Shown here in pieces: positions 52,022 through 62,776 of a stretch of DNA of 64,000 nucleotides. The DNA comes from Providencia manganoxydans (GTDB lineage: Bacteria > Pseudomonadota > Gammaproteobacteria > Enterobacterales > Enterobacteriaceae). A model generated the notes under the pieces. That model had not been told where the DNA came from and did no database searches. It saw only the letters and a list, made by a program, of their open reading frames with translations. The stretch is taken from contig NZ_CP067099.1 of NCBI RefSeq assembly GCF_016618195.1, positions 1,798,001-1,862,000 on the forward strand, read 5' to 3'. Each line of letters opens with the position of its first letter. Positions within the stretch are counted from its first letter, which is position 1. The position numbers and the translations under genes are program-made.

Positions 52022-53224
52022 TTAAACCTGAGAAGATTTAGTTAGCTGAACATCAAATAGTTCGACTAGTTGATCTGCATATATTTGAACTGAGACCCAT
52101 GCAGTGATAATTTTTTTAAAACGGGCAATGAATTTAAGAAGATTTTCAGCATTATCGATACGAGAGAATGTCTCTATCGATTGGTTAATTTCTGTTAATA
52201 TCACGAGCCACATATAATCTAAATGGTCAATGGCTAAGCGGGCATCTTTAAAATGGCCTTCAATTTTTTGTAGATTAATTTGAATATCAAGGATTGTTTT
52301 CTTCATAAAACGGTCACGGTTAATTTTTTCATTTAATTCACTAATTTGATTTATTAACCCATTTTTCCTGTGGCGAACTTTTTCTGCTTGGCTACCAAAT
52401 ATTCCTCCTGTGATGATTAAACCGATAAGACCACCAGCAAGCCCTGTAAAACTGAGTTTAACAAAATGTTTATATTCTTTTTCGAGGATCATCACTTCGT
52501 GTTTAAGCGCTGAGATCTTTTCAATTAGATTAGATTCTGTATGAGTATCATCAGTAGAATCTAATTGCATATAAATCGATTTAATTTTAAAAAGTAAAGA
52601 ATCGACTTCTTGATTGTTAGATAAATTCCCTCCGATAATATGTACTCGAAAATCAGAAATAATATTTTTTATCTTTGATGTCTTATCTGCTTGATTTAAA
52701 ATATCATCTTTTATAAAACCTAGAATGCTGAGTAATTCTGTAGCAATCTGTTGATCGTCATTTTGATATCTTATATTTCGTAGTTCTTCTGCAGAGAGTT
52801 CATCTAAGCTGTTTGCTATTTGTTGGACAATTGGCATGTGATTAATATAATCGACTATTTGATTACCTGTTTGAACAATATTTCGGCTAGTTAATGATAG
52901 ATTAATCGCTTGCTGTTTTACTTGTTGTTCAACATTATCCCAAGTTTTTGCATGACTATTAATTAGTTGGATAGTATTTGTGAGGTGGCTGATTTCAAGC
53001 GGAAAGTTTGCTGAGCTACTAATTTTAAACCATGACAAGATATCGTGAGAAGAAGTGGGTAATGTTAATGCAAAGTTGATGTATTTATGAATATTGATAA
53101 GATCGAGTTGAGTGAAAATTCCGGGGGCACGGGCAGAAAGAGGATCTTGGTTAGTTAATAATGCAAGCGTTACATTTCCTATATTTTCTTTTTCAATTAT
53201 TTTATCATAGTTTGTATCACTCAT
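52022..53224 (-). CDS. XaxA-like subunit of a binary alpha-pore-forming toxin (alpha-xenorhabdolysin family)
   Basis: The 400-residue protein lacks a signal peptide, as XaxA/YaxA do. It has long coiled-coil helices separated by a hydrophobic hairpin (about 257-277: LSFTGLAGGLIGLIITGGIF), the kind of 'foot' that enters or touches the membrane in XaxA/YaxA. The C-terminal half has DHLDYMWLVILTEINQSIE (334-352) and FKKIITAWVSVQIYADQL, matching the conserved XaxA tail as I recall it. XaxA-type proteins oligomerise with the B subunit into large pores that kill insect and mammalian cells. The gene is AT-rich, on the opposite strand to its neighbours, and sits in a nuoN-menF gap, as expected for an acquired cassette. 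Confidence 0.75.
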   Translation of the reverse strand: MSDTNYDKIIEKENIGNVTLALLTNQDPLSARAPGIFTQLDLINIHKYINFALTLPTSSHDILSWFKISSSANFPLEISHLTNTIQLINSHAKTWDNVEQQVKQQAINLSLTSRNIVQTGNQIVDYINHMPIVQQIANSLDELSAEELRNIRYQNDDQQIATELLSILGFIKDDILNQADKTSKIKNIISDFRVHIIGGNLSNNQEVDSLLFKIKSIYMQLDSTDDTHTESNLIEKISALKHEVMILEKEYKHFVKLSFTGLAGGLIGLIITGGIFGSQAEKVRHRKNGLINQISELNEKINRDRFMKKTILDIQINLQKIEGHFKDARLAIDHLDYMWLVILTEINQSIETFSRIDNAENLLKFIARFKKIITAWVSVQIYADQLVELFDVQLTKSSQV

Positions 53225-53823
53225 AATGATTGGTTTCCAATTTAATAACGGGTTAATATAATAGGTATATAATCTCTTAACTCATAGCGACTCGTCATAT
53301 TTTAAGTTTGTATTTGAATCGTTTTTTTATTTATTATTTAAAAATAAAATAGAAAAACATTAATATTCTATGCTCTATGACGTAATGTATTAATTTAGAT
53401 TTATTTATACCCAGTGAGTAGTGACTAAACTACTTGAATATTTGTAGGATAGAAGATAATAAAATATGAGAATATATATTAGAAATTGACGTATTAATAT
53501 AATCATCATTGGTTTTACTTCCAATCAATCAATAGAGTATTGTATATATTATAATATAGTTAGTGATACTTAACTCAGATCTCTATTATTTTAATTTAAA
53601 AATGAAAATGTCTATTTTTTCTTCATCCACTGAATAATTTATCTCAACATAATTGAGATTTATTTGAATTGTGCAAATCGCTATCGTTGTCAAAATTGTT
53701 AATAGCGATAACTTAATTTGATTTAGGGGAGGTTAATGCTCATTCTTATTACGATATGCGTATTAATTAGTCATCGTATTTTCATGTTTATTGGGGTAAT
53801 AAATGCTAAGTTAGTGATGAAAT

Positions 53824-53837
53824 TTGATATAAATCAA
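53824..53837 (+). promoter_or_regulatory. FNR-type box upstream of menF
   Basis: TTGATATAAATCAA is a perfect match to the FNR consensus TTGAT-N4-ATCAA. Its centre (53830.5) is 41.5 bp from the start point predicted by the -10-like CATAAT at 53861-53866, the class II activation geometry for the plus strand (menF). On the minus strand a poorer -10 (TATTAC, 53797-53802) also exists, toward the toxin genes. Confidence 0.65.
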
Positions 53838-53860
53838 AGAGATTCAATTTTAAATTTAGC

Positions 53861-53866
53861 CATAAT
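53861..53866 (+). promoter_or_regulatory. menF: Candidate -10 box of the menF promoter
   Basis: CATAAT matches five of six positions of the sigma-70 -10 hexamer, with a predicted start near 53872 and an mRNA leader of about 165 nt. Confidence 0.45.
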
Positions 53867-54036
53867 ATACAAATAGATAGACTATATCTTGTTGATAAAA
53901 TAGGAAGCTATTGTTAAAGCAAATTTGATTTTTTTATTGGTAACACCTATTGTCAGGAATAATGAATGTGTCAATAAATTATATTGCACTATATAATTAC
54001 CTACAGTCTTTGTGGGGATGGCAGTAGGGATCTAAA

Positions 54037-55362
54037 GTGGCATATAAAAAAATAGATAATTTAGTAACTGGAATTCTTCAACAACTGTCAGAATTGGTAT
54101 TGAATAATCAAAATTTGACTCGTTTATGCTGGAAAGTTGAGGGGCAATCAGCTTTTCCAGGGCTTGAATGGCTATCTGAACAGCCTTGCTACCCACAATT
54201 TTACTGGTATCAACGTACTGGTACTGATGAATGTAGTGCAATTGGCACTGCATGTGAATTTAATGATATTGATGCAGCAGAAGCTTTTCTCTCCGCTAAT
54301 GCAGATTACCCTGATATGCGTCTATGGGGGCTAAATGGCTGGAATGCATTTGGCGATGGCATCACAAAAGCTGATAAACAGAATGCAGCTTATTATTTTT
54401 TACCGCGTTTAGAAATTTTTCGTCAACGTTCATCAATCACCATCACTATTAATATCGTGGGGGAACAGGATCGCTTGGCTGCGATAGAATTTCTAAAGCA
54501 GCTTAAACCTGTTACATCATCAGTTCTTCCTTTAGATGCACGAATCATAAGCTATGAGCATTCACCAGAAAAAAAACAATGGTGTGAATTGTTGAGCGAT
54601 GCAATTACCCGCATGAAATCTGGCCATATGGAAAAGGTGGTGATGGCACGGGAGACTAAGCTCACTTTGTCAAAATCCGTATCAGTGGCTGAATTTTTAT
54701 TGGCTAGCCAACAAGTGAATCATCAATGTTATCATTTTATGATGGCGTTTGATAAACAGTCGGGTTTTTTATCATCTACACCTGAACGCCTGTATTTGCG
54801 TCAAGGAACCCAATTAAATTCTGAGGCATTAGCAGGTACCGTCGCTAATGATATGGATGACAATATTGCGGCACAAAATGCAAAATGGTTGATGGAAGAC
54901 AGTAAAAACCAGCATGAAAACTTAGTTGTCGTTGATGATATTTGCCAACAACTACAAGGTATTGTCACAGGAATTGACGTCTCTCCAGCGAAAATAATTC
55001 GCTTACGTAAGATCCAACATCTATACCGTTCGATTGCGGCAACGCTGATCTCTTCATCAGATAGCGAATGCCTTCAACGATTACAGCCTACCGCAGCAGT
55101 GTGTGGCTTACCTCGCGCAGTTGCACGACAATTTTTAACTGAACATGAGCCTTTTTCTCGGCGTTGGTATGCCGGAACGGGAGGCTTCGTTAGTCTTAAT
55201 AAAAGTGAATTTGCAGTTTCATTACGCTGCGCTCAAATTGAACATCAAAAATTGTCGCTATTTTCTGGTGCAGGTATCGTCAGCGATTCTGATCCCGAAC
55301 AAGAATGGATTGAAATTGAAAACAAGGCTGCGGGCTTAAAATCATTGCTTGAACAGGATTAA
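54037..55362 (+). CDS. menF: Isochorismate synthase MenF
   Basis: MenF converts chorismate to isochorismate for menaquinone synthesis. The 441-residue protein has a variable N-terminal half and the chorismate-binding C-terminal domain with KVVMARETKLT, FLSSTPERLYLR, SEALAGTVAND, LQPTAAVCGLPR and WYAGTGGFVSL, and the final SDPEQEWIEIENKAAGL with the Mg2+-binding glutamates. The start is GTG at 54037 after TAGGGATC. It heads menFDHBCE, with a 127-bp gap before menD that could hold a second promoter. Confidence 0.96.
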   Translation: MAYKKIDNLVTGILQQLSELVLNNQNLTRLCWKVEGQSAFPGLEWLSEQPCYPQFYWYQRTGTDECSAIGTACEFNDIDAAEAFLSANADYPDMRLWGLNGWNAFGDGITKADKQNAAYYFLPRLEIFRQRSSITITINIVGEQDRLAAIEFLKQLKPVTSSVLPLDARIISYEHSPEKKQWCELLSDAITRMKSGHMEKVVMARETKLTLSKSVSVAEFLLASQQVNHQCYHFMMAFDKQSGFLSSTPERLYLRQGTQLNSEALAGTVANDMDDNIAAQNAKWLMEDSKNQHENLVVVDDICQQLQGIVTGIDVSPAKIIRLRKIQHLYRSIAATLISSSDSECLQRLQPTAAVCGLPRAVARQFLTEHEPFSRRWYAGTGGFVSLNKSEFAVSLRCAQIEHQKLSLFSGAGIVSDSDPEQEWIEIENKAAGLKSLLEQD

Positions 55363-55489
55363 TATCCTTATTCATATAGTGGTTATTTTCTTTTGCTTTC
55401 AATTAGTTCACTAAAAATTGTTCTAAGATCAAGAAATTTTTATTAAGCGCATTACACTTGTTGATAATAAATAACTTACTGAGCTTATT

Positions 55490-57163
55490 ATGTCGAATTC
55501 TGTTTTTAATATGCGTTGGGCTGAGATTATTATCGAAGCGCTGACCCGTCATGGCATGAAACATATTTGTATTGCGCCCGGCTCGCGTTCTACCCCTTTG
55601 ACTTTAACTGCGGCAAAGAATAACAAATTACATTGTCACACGCATTTTGATGAAAGAGGGTTAGGGCATCTTGCATTAGGTTTAGCAAAAGCGAGTTTAG
55701 CGCCTGTTGGTGTGATCGTAACTTCAGGCACCGCAGTGGCTAACTTATATCCATCTTTGATTGAAGCAGGCTTAACGGGTGAAAAAATCGTTTTTCTCAC
55801 CGCAGATCGACCACCAGAGCTCATTGATTGCGGCGCAAACCAAGCTATTCGTCAGACACATATATTTGCTTCGCATCCTACGCAAAGCTTGATGTTGCCA
55901 AGGCCAACAGAAGATATTTCTGCAAAATGGCTAGTCAGTGCTATTGATAATGGCATGAACTTGTTACACCAAGGTGCATTTCATATTAATTGCCCATTTG
56001 CAGAGCCATTATACGGTGAGACAGACGGAGCCTATGAGTGGCAACAACAGTTAGGTGATTGGTGGCATTCAAATTTACCTTGGTTAAGTGAACCTTTAAC
56101 AAATACCGTTGCGCATATTTCAGATTGGTACTTTTGGCGCCAAAAAAAAGGTGTCGTGATAGCCGGTAGAATGAATGAACAGGACGGCCAACGCGTTGCT
56201 GACTGGGCTAAAATGCTTGGCTGGCCATTAATTGGTGATGTTCTTTCGCAAACAGGGCAGCCTTACCCATGTGCAGATCTCTGGTTAGCTCATCCTCAAG
56301 CTCAAGATTGGCTGAAGCAAGCGGAATTAGTGGTGCAATTTGGTTCAAGTTTAACCGGTAAACGCTTACTTCAATGGCAGGCTCAATGCCATCCACAAGA
56401 ATACTGGATCATTGATACGATCCAAGGGCGTCTTGACCCAGCAAATCATTATGGTCGAAAATTAACCTGCTCTATCAAAGGCTGGCTTGATGAACATCCT
56501 GCACAACCGCGCGGTACTTGGTGTGATGGTTTATTAGCATTAGCAGAACGTACGCAACAGCATGTCACAGAGCAATTACAACATCAATTTTCTGAAGCTG
56601 CGGTTGCGCATCAGCTACCACAACTTTTGGCACCAAAAGGGCAATTATTTGTTGGTAATAGCCTTATTGTTAGGCTAATTGATGCATTTGCTCAATTACC
56701 TGCTGAATATCCGGTTTATAGTAATCGAGGTGCGAGTGGTATCGATGGGCTAATTGCCACGATGGCGGGCGTACAACGAGCAACAGCAAAACCGACATTG
56801 GGCATTGTTGGTGATCTTTCTGCTCTGTATGATCTCAACAGTTTAGCATTATTGCGAGAACCTTCTGCTCCAACCATTTTGATTGTAGTGAACAATAATG
56901 GAGGGCAAATTTTTTCGATGCTGCCAACGCCTGAAAAAACACGACAAGATTACTACTGCATGCCACAAAACGTTCATTTTCAGCACGCGGCCTTGATGTT
57001 TGGCTTGCAATATGAGGCACCAAAAGATTGGTTATCATTACTCAATGTTGTTGAGCAGTTTTGGCATAATCAACAAGGTACGTTATTGATCGAATTAGTT
57101 GTCGATAGTGATGAAGGGGCGCGCACATTCAAACAGTTACTTGATGAAGTAGGTAACCTTTGA
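55490..57163 (+). CDS. menD: SEPHCHC synthase MenD
   Basis: MenD joins 2-oxoglutarate-derived succinyl semialdehyde to isochorismate with thiamine diphosphate and Mg2+. The 557-residue protein has the usual three ThDP-enzyme domains, with the cofactor-activating Glu55 in [15 protein letters not shown], the SRSTPLT motif, and [16 protein letters not shown] plus [11 protein letters not shown] for diphosphate and metal binding near 435-470. The stop overlaps the menH ATG by one base. Confidence 0.97.
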   Translation: MSNSVFNMRWAEIIIEALTRHGMKHICIAPGSRSTPLTLTAAKNNKLHCHTHFDERGLGHLALGLAKASLAPVGVIVTSGTAVANLYPSLIEAGLTGEKIVFLTADRPPELIDCGANQAIRQTHIFASHPTQSLMLPRPTEDISAKWLVSAIDNGMNLLHQGAFHINCPFAEPLYGETDGAYEWQQQLGDWWHSNLPWLSEPLTNTVAHISDWYFWRQKKGVVIAGRMNEQDGQRVADWAKMLGWPLIGDVLSQTGQPYPCADLWLAHPQAQDWLKQAELVVQFGSSLTGKRLLQWQAQCHPQEYWIIDTIQGRLDPANHYGRKLTCSIKGWLDEHPAQPRGTWCDGLLALAERTQQHVTEQLQHQFSEAAVAHQLPQLLAPKGQLFVGNSLIVRLIDAFAQLPAEYPVYSNRGASGIDGLIATMAGVQRATAKPTLGIVGDLSALYDLNSLALLREPSAPTILIVVNNNGGQIFSMLPTPEKTRQDYYCMPQNVHFQHAALMFGLQYEAPKDWLSLLNVVEQFWHNQQGTLLIELVVDSDEGARTFKQLLDEVGNL

Positions 57164-57927
57164 TGTTAGCGGCCTACCGTGATAATCAACACCAATCAGG
57201 ACCGTGGCTGATTTGGCTACATGGATTACTAGGCAGTGCTGATGAATGGCAACCTATTGTTGATCTCTGTCCAAATTATCCCTCTCTGCGTATAGATTTA
57301 CCGGGGCACGGAGCCTCTAGCTCCATAGATTGTCATGGTTTTGCTGATTTTGATCAGCAGCTAGCTCAGGTAATACAACATCATGGTATTTCACAATATT
57401 ATCTTATTGGTTACTCATTGGGTGCGCGTTTAGCAATGCACTATGCATGTTACTATCAGACTGATGGACTATGTGGTTTGATTATTGAAGGCGGAAATGT
57501 CGGGCTAAATGAGGTTGCTCTGCGTGCTCAAAGAGAGAAAAACGATCATCAATGGGCGCAACGTTTTCGTTTTGAGCCGATTGAAATAGTGCTAAATGAT
57601 TGGTATCAACAAGCGGTTTTTGCTCATTTAACCGCTAATGAACGCCAACAATTAGTATTATTACGCCAGCAAAACAATCCTCAATCGGTTGCGAATATTT
57701 TAGAAAATACCTCATTAGCCAAACAACCTTTTTTAGCCGACAAGCTATCTGAGCTCTCGATACCATTTCGCTATTTTTGTGGCGAACGAGACCAAAAATT
57801 TCGAAGCGTTTCGCAACAATATGCTTTGCCGATTACGCTAATTAACAATGCAGGGCATAATGCTCATCGTGAAAATCCGCATGACTATGCAACTGCGCTT
57901 CACCATTTTTTATCACTTTGTGGTTAA
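57163..57927 (+). CDS. menH: SHCHC synthase MenH
   Basis: MenH eliminates pyruvate from the MenD product to give 2-succinyl-6-hydroxy-2,4-cyclohexadiene-1-carboxylate. The 254-residue alpha/beta-hydrolase has the nucleophile elbow GYSLGARLA (Ser85), an acid Asp in CGERDQKFR, and His in NAGHNAHRENP. The ATG at 57163 overlaps the menD stop; the upstream TTG is not needed. Twelve bases separate it from menB. Confidence 0.94.
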   Translation: MLAAYRDNQHQSGPWLIWLHGLLGSADEWQPIVDLCPNYPSLRIDLPGHGASSSIDCHGFADFDQQLAQVIQHHGISQYYLIGYSLGARLAMHYACYYQTDGLCGLIIEGGNVGLNEVALRAQREKNDHQWAQRFRFEPIEIVLNDWYQQAVFAHLTANERQQLVLLRQQNNPQSVANILENTSLAKQPFLADKLSELSIPFRYFCGERDQKFRSVSQQYALPITLINNAGHNAHRENPHDYATALHHFLSLCG

Positions 57928-57939
57928 AGGAACCTGATA

Positions 57940-58797
57940 ATGATTTATCCTAGCGAAGAAAAGCTCTATGCTCCGATTGAATGGCAAGATTGCTCTGAGG
58001 GGTTTGATGATATTCTGTATCATAAATCACCTGAAGGGATTGCAAAAATTACCATTAACCGTCCGCAAGTACGTAATGCATTCCGCCCACAAACCGTGAA
58101 AGAGATGATCCAAGCGTTGTCTGATGCACGTTATGATGACACGGTAGGCACCATTATTTTGACTGGCGCAGGTGAAAAAGCCTTCTGTGCTGGTGGCGAT
58201 CAAAAAATCCGTGGTGACTACGGCGGCTACCGTGATGAAAGTGGTACACACCACCTTAACGTATTGGATTTTCAACGCCAAATTCGTACTTGCCCTAAAC
58301 CGGTTGTTGCGATGGTGGCAGGCTTTGCCATCGGTGGCGGTCACGTACTGCACATGATGTGTGACCTGACGATTGCCGCAGAGAACGCCGTATTTGGTCA
58401 AACAGGGCCAAAAGTCGGCTCCTTTGATGGTGGGTGGGGCGCTTCTTACATGGCACGTATTGTTGGCCAGAAAAAAGCTCGTGAAATTTGGTTCTTATGC
58501 CGTCAGTACAATGCACAAGAAGCATTAGATATGGGGCTGGTGAATACGGTTGTTCCTTACGCTGAACTGGAAAAAGAAACAGTGCGTTGGTGCCGTGAAA
58601 TGTTAGAAAATAGCCCAATGGCATTACGTTGTTTGAAAGCAGCTTTAAATGCAGATTGTGATGGACAAGCTGGTTTACAAGAACTTGCAGGTAATGCAAC
58701 TATGCTGTTTTACATGACCGAAGAAGGTCAAGAAGGCCGTAATGCCTTTAATGAAAAACGTGCGCCTGACTTCTCTAAATATAAGCGTAACCCATAA
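57940..58797 (+). CDS. menB: 1,4-dihydroxy-2-naphthoyl-CoA synthase MenB
   Basis: MenB closes the second ring by intramolecular Claisen condensation of o-succinylbenzoyl-CoA. The 285-residue crotonase-fold protein has [16 protein letters not shown], the oxyanion-hole [18 protein letters not shown], and the [14 protein letters not shown] region with the MenB-specific aspartate, plus the closing [12 protein letters not shown]. Stop and menC start share one base (TAATG). Confidence 0.97.
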   Translation: MIYPSEEKLYAPIEWQDCSEGFDDILYHKSPEGIAKITINRPQVRNAFRPQTVKEMIQALSDARYDDTVGTIILTGAGEKAFCAGGDQKIRGDYGGYRDESGTHHLNVLDFQRQIRTCPKPVVAMVAGFAIGGGHVLHMMCDLTIAAENAVFGQTGPKVGSFDGGWGASYMARIVGQKKAREIWFLCRQYNAQEALDMGLVNTVVPYAELEKETVRWCREMLENSPMALRCLKAALNADCDGQAGLQELAGNATMLFYMTEEGQEGRNAFNEKRAPDFSKYKRNP

Positions 58798-59768
58798 TGC
58801 GTAAGGCAACACTTTACGCGTTTAGCCTGCCGATGGAGGCAGGCGTTATCCTGCGTTACCAACGCCTAAAAACTCGTGATGGGTTGCTGGTTCGCTTAGA
58901 GGATGGGGAGAACGTAGGTTGGGGAGAGATATCGCCCCTTCCTGAGTTTAGTCGAGAAACATTAGCTGAAGCCACCGAAGAAGCAAAACAAAAGTTGACG
59001 GAGTGGGTAAGTGGGCAGCTTTTGATAGATAGCCTTTTACCATCGGTTGCTTTTGGTTGCAGTTGCGCCTTAGCTGAATTGTCAGGTGAACTACCCGAGC
59101 AAGCAGACTACCGTAAAGCGCCACTGTGTAGTGGTGATCCTGACGACCTTATTTTACGCCTTGATGCAATGGAAGGTGAAAAGATTGCTAAGGTCAAAGT
59201 TGGGTTGTATGAAGCGGTACGTGACGGTATGGTCACTAACTTGCTGCTAGAAGCGGTACCTGACTTGAAATTACGTCTTGATGCAAACCGCAGTTGGACA
59301 AGAGCCAAAGCGGAGGGTTTTGCGAAATACGTTAATCCTGAATATCGTCACCGCATCGACTTTCTTGAAGAGCCTTGCAAAACTCGGGAAGAGTCACTGC
59401 AATATGCCGCAGATACGGGTATTGCCATTGCGTGGGATGAAAGTGTTAGAGAAGCTAATTTCAAAGTCGAAGCGCAAGCAGGGGTAGCTGCGATAGTGAT
59501 CAAGCCTACGCTCACTGGGAGTTTAACCTATTGTCGTCAATTGGTGACTGAGGCACATCAACATGGTTTGCAAGCGGTGATCAGCTCATCAATAGAAACG
59601 AGCTTTGGGCTAACACAATTAGCTCGTATCGCACATCAGCTAACACCGCATACGATACCGGGGTTAGATACACTTGATTTAATTCAATCTCAATTAATTA
59701 GAACTTGGCCTAATAGCTCACTTCCGGTTACACAGCTTGATGAATTAACAATCGAATGGCAGAGTTAA
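58797..59768 (+). CDS. menC: o-Succinylbenzoate synthase MenC
   Basis: MenC dehydrates SHCHC to o-succinylbenzoate. The 323-residue enolase-superfamily protein has the full catalytic set: Lys134 (KVKVG), Asp162 (LDANR), Glu191 (FLEEP), Asp214 (AWDES) and Lys236 (VIKPT), each one position later than in E. coli. The last 13 bases overlap menE. Confidence 0.96.
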   Translation: MRKATLYAFSLPMEAGVILRYQRLKTRDGLLVRLEDGENVGWGEISPLPEFSRETLAEATEEAKQKLTEWVSGQLLIDSLLPSVAFGCSCALAELSGELPEQADYRKAPLCSGDPDDLILRLDAMEGEKIAKVKVGLYEAVRDGMVTNLLLEAVPDLKLRLDANRSWTRAKAEGFAKYVNPEYRHRIDFLEEPCKTREESLQYAADTGIAIAWDESVREANFKVEAQAGVAAIVIKPTLTGSLTYCRQLVTEAHQHGLQAVISSSIETSFGLTQLARIAHQLTPHTIPGLDTLDLIQSQLIRTWPNSSLPVTQLDELTIEWQS

Positions 59769-61156
59769 CACGTTTTAATGACTGGCCTTGGCAGCACTGG
59801 GCTAGTCAACAACCTAGTGCTATTGCATTGCTAACGGATGATAGCGCTTTGACGTGGTTGCAGTTATCCGAAAAAATTACCGCGCTTGCTGAGTGTTTTT
59901 ATCAGCAGGGGCTACGTAATAGCCAGACTGTTATCTTACGCGGGAAAAATAGTCCACAACTGCTCTTAAGCCAATTGGCTATATTACGTTGTGGTGCAAA
60001 GGTGTTACCTCTGAATCCACGACAACCTGAATTATTACTGAAAGATTTATTACCGCACCTCGATATTGATTTCGTTATTGACTTTGATGATGGATTACTC
60101 AATTTATTTTCATATCCCGAATTACAATTTATAGAGACGAATCCTTCTTATCCGCAGCAGATAAGCCATTTGCCATGTTTTGATCATGTGATAGAACAGC
60201 CCGCCACCCTGATCTTAACGTCAGGCTCGACAGGATTGCCCAAAGCGGCGCTGCATAGTATGCATGCGCATTTTGATAGCGCTAATGGTGTGTTACAGGC
60301 AATGGACTACCAAATGAATGATTGTTGGTTGTTATCGTTACCGCTATTTCATGTTTCTGGGCAAGGTATTTTATGGCGTTGGTTATTGCGTGGCGCTAAA
60401 TTAGCAGTTAAATCAGCATGTTTAATTGAATCGTTACAAGGGGTCAGTCATGCCTCTTTGGTGCCAACACAATTATGGCGACTGCTTGAGCAAACAGAAA
60501 GTCGTTCATTAACCCTAAAACAAGTTTTGTTAGGTGGTGCGACAATACCGACATCATTAACTGATTTAGCCGCAAGCAAAGGAATTGATTGCTGGAGTGG
60601 TTATGGCATGACAGAAATGGCTTCAACGGTGTGTGCTAAACGTGCCGATGGTAGAAAAGGGGTCGGCCAGCCTCTTAGTGGTAAACAAGTCAGATTAGTC
60701 GACAATGAAATTCAAATTAAGTCGCATAGCCAAGCCCTTGGTTATTGGTTTGATGGGAAAATAAAACCACTCAATACGCTTGAGGGTTGGTTGAAAACTA
60801 ATGATAAAGGAGCTTATATTGATGGTGAATATCAAGTGCTTGGGCGATTAGATAATCTGTTTATCAGTGGTGGTGAATGTGTCCAACCAGAAGATATTGA
60901 AGCCGTTATTAATAGCCATCCTGCGGTAAAACAGAGCTTTATTATACCAATTGATGATAAAGAATTTGGGCAACGAGGAGTGGCAGTGGTGGATGTCAGC
61001 GAGACACAGATATTAAGTGAGATTGCGGATTGGTTAAAAGACAAACTCACGCCATATCAATTTCCTGTACATTTCTATCGACTTGAAAGTCAGTTAAAAA
61101 GCAGTGGCATTAAGGTCTCTCGAAAGCAGGTCAGAGACTGGGTATACAATCAATAA
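59756..61156 (+). CDS. menE: o-Succinylbenzoate-CoA ligase MenE
   Basis: MenE activates o-succinylbenzoate to its CoA thioester by an acyl-adenylate. The 466-residue ANL-superfamily enzyme has the ATP motif [14 protein letters not shown] (about 152-165), [11 protein letters not shown], a conserved KTNDKGAY and [11 protein letters not shown] hinge, and the C-terminal lysine motif [13 protein letters not shown]. It completes the men operon; no clear terminator follows, only an ERIC element. Confidence 0.95.
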   Translation: MAELTRFNDWPWQHWASQQPSAIALLTDDSALTWLQLSEKITALAECFYQQGLRNSQTVILRGKNSPQLLLSQLAILRCGAKVLPLNPRQPELLLKDLLPHLDIDFVIDFDDGLLNLFSYPELQFIETNPSYPQQISHLPCFDHVIEQPATLILTSGSTGLPKAALHSMHAHFDSANGVLQAMDYQMNDCWLLSLPLFHVSGQGILWRWLLRGAKLAVKSACLIESLQGVSHASLVPTQLWRLLEQTESRSLTLKQVLLGGATIPTSLTDLAASKGIDCWSGYGMTEMASTVCAKRADGRKGVGQPLSGKQVRLVDNEIQIKSHSQALGYWFDGKIKPLNTLEGWLKTNDKGAYIDGEYQVLGRLDNLFISGGECVQPEDIEAVINSHPAVKQSFIIPIDDKEFGQRGVAVVDVSETQILSEIADWLKDKLTPYQFPVHFYRLESQLKSSGIKVSRKQVRDWVYNQ

Positions 61157-61184
61157 TGAGAGTTAAATAATTAGGGCTCTAATA

Positions 61185-61309
61185 TATACTCTTTATATTT
61201 CAAGTTGCAGGGAGCTGACCGTGCTACGCTCACCGAGGCATAGAGTTATCTATGCAGCCCAGCAGCCTTCGCTTGTCTTCTTCCTGCATCTCGAACTATT
61301 TAGAGCATA
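61185..61309 (+). repeat. ERIC-family repeat, 125 bp
   Basis: The left end is TATACTCTTTATATTTCAAG and the right end is CATCTCGAACTATTTAGAGC. It lies between the convergent menE and katA genes and ends 27 bp before the katA stop codon. Confidence 0.75.
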
Positions 61310-61336
61310 GAGCCCGAACTTAATTTTTATCTAACG

Positions 61337-62776
61337 TTATTTAAGTGCATTAAGCGCTTTTTCAACACCTGCACCGTATTCAGGATGCACCTTTTTAAAC
61401 AAATCAATTTGGCGTTTTTGTGTTTCTTCAGACGCTTCAATTAATTCACCTGCTAGGCGTTTGAACATGCGTTGATGTTCTGCATCATCCAGTAATTCAT
61501 ATAAAGCACGAGGCTGGCTAAAGTAGTCTTCATCTTCACGATGGTTCCAATGGTCAGCAGCGCCTTCAATCGTCAGTGGTGGTTCACTGAAATTAGGCTG
61601 TTCTTGGAATAAGCCAGCACTGTTTGGCTCATAAGTCACACCATTACCACTATTGCCATCAACACGCATTGCACCATCTCGATGGTAATTATGGAACGGG
61701 CAGCGTGGGGTATTAACAGGGATCTGATGGTGGTTAACACCTAAGCGATAGCGATGTGCATCACCATATGAGAACAGACGACCTTGCAGCATTTTATCAG
61801 GTGAGAAACCAATACCTGGAACGATGTTCGCTGGGCTAAATGCAGCTTGCTCAACATCCGAGAAGTAATTGGCAGGGTTACGGTTTAATTCAAAATAACC
61901 AACATCAATCAGTGGATAATCTTTATGTGGCCAAACTTTAGTGAGGTCAAATGGATTATAAGGTACTGTTGATGCTTCTTTTTCTGGCATAATTTGGATC
62001 TGCAAATTCCAACGTGGGTAATCACCTTTGTTGATCGCATCAAACAGGTCTCGTTGTGAGCTTTCACGATCTTTACCAATAATGGCTTCGGCTTCTTCAT
62101 CCATTAGGTTAGCAATGCCTTGTTGACAGCGGAAATGGAATTTAACCCAAAAACGTTCATTATCATTATTGATAAAGCTATAGGTGTGGCTACCAAAACC
62201 ATGCATATTACGATAGCTACGTGGTAAACCACGGTCACTGACATCAATGGTTAGCTGGTGGAGAGATTCAGGTAAGTGAGAGAAGAAATCCCACTTATAA
62301 GCCATTGAGCGCATATTGCTATACGGACAACGTTTAACAACGTGGTTTAAGTCAGGGAATTTTAGAGGGTCACGTAAATAGAAAACAGGGGTATTATTAC
62401 CAACCAGATCCCAGTTCCCTTCTTCGGTATAGAACTTCAGTGCAAAACCACGGATATCGCGTTCAGCATCAGCAGCGCCTCGTTCACCTGCGACTGTTGA
62501 AAAACGTGCAAACATATCGGTTTTCTTACCAACGGAAGCAAAGATTTTAGCGCGGGTATAGCGGGTAATGTCATGAGTTACGGTGAAAGTTCCAAATGCA
62601 CCTGAACCTTTAGCATGCATACGGCGTTCAGGGATCACTTCGCGGTCAAAGTGAGCCAATTTCTCTAAGAACCAAACATCTTGCAATAACATTGGGCCAC
62701 GTGGGCCAGCGGTCATTACATTATTATTATCGACAACAGGTGCGCCAGACGCAGTCGTTAGGCCTTTCTTTTTCAT
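61337..62776 (-). CDS. katA: Monofunctional heme catalase (clade 3, Proteus mirabilis type)
   Basis: The 479-residue cytoplasmic catalase decomposes hydrogen peroxide. It closely follows the structurally known P. mirabilis enzyme: catalytic His54 ([12 protein letters not shown]), Asn127 (VGNNTPVFY) and heme-ligand Tyr337 ([14 protein letters not shown]) all fall at the same numbers. The small-subunit length and NADPH-binding region indicate clade 3. I use ATG 62776 with GGAGAG upstream; a GTG at 62779 is also in frame. The gene is divergent from yfaZ. Confidence 0.95.
   Translation of the reverse strand: MKKKGLTTASGAPVVDNNNVMTAGPRGPMLLQDVWFLEKLAHFDREVIPERRMHAKGSGAFGTFTVTHDITRYTRAKIFASVGKKTDMFARFSTVAGERGAADAERDIRGFALKFYTEEGNWDLVGNNTPVFYLRDPLKFPDLNHVVKRCPYSNMRSMAYKWDFFSHLPESLHQLTIDVSDRGLPRSYRNMHGFGSHTYSFINNDNERFWVKFHFRCQQGIANLMDEEAEAIIGKDRESSQRDLFDAINKGDYPRWNLQIQIMPEKEASTVPYNPFDLTKVWPHKDYPLIDVGYFELNRNPANYFSDVEQAAFSPANIVPGIGFSPDKMLQGRLFSYGDAHRYRLGVNHHQIPVNTPRCPFHNYHRDGAMRVDGNSGNGVTYEPNSAGLFQEQPNFSEPPLTIEGAADHWNHREDEDYFSQPRALYELLDDAEHQRMFKRLAGELIEASEETQKRQIDLFKKVHPEYGAGVEKALNALK

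Larger units (their letters stand above)
53225..54036. other. AT-rich region between the toxin operon and menF
   Basis: This 812-bp gap of very low GC lies between divergent genes. It contains a perfect FNR-type palindrome and a -10 box positioned for menF. The toxin promoter should be near 53240-53300 on the minus strand (TATTATATT-like sequences). No gene was seen. Confidence 0.6.

Noticed and set aside
53281..53310. ACTCGTCATATTTTAAG resembling an ERIC left end
   Set aside because: Only about 15 bases match and no right end follows; too short to call a repeat.
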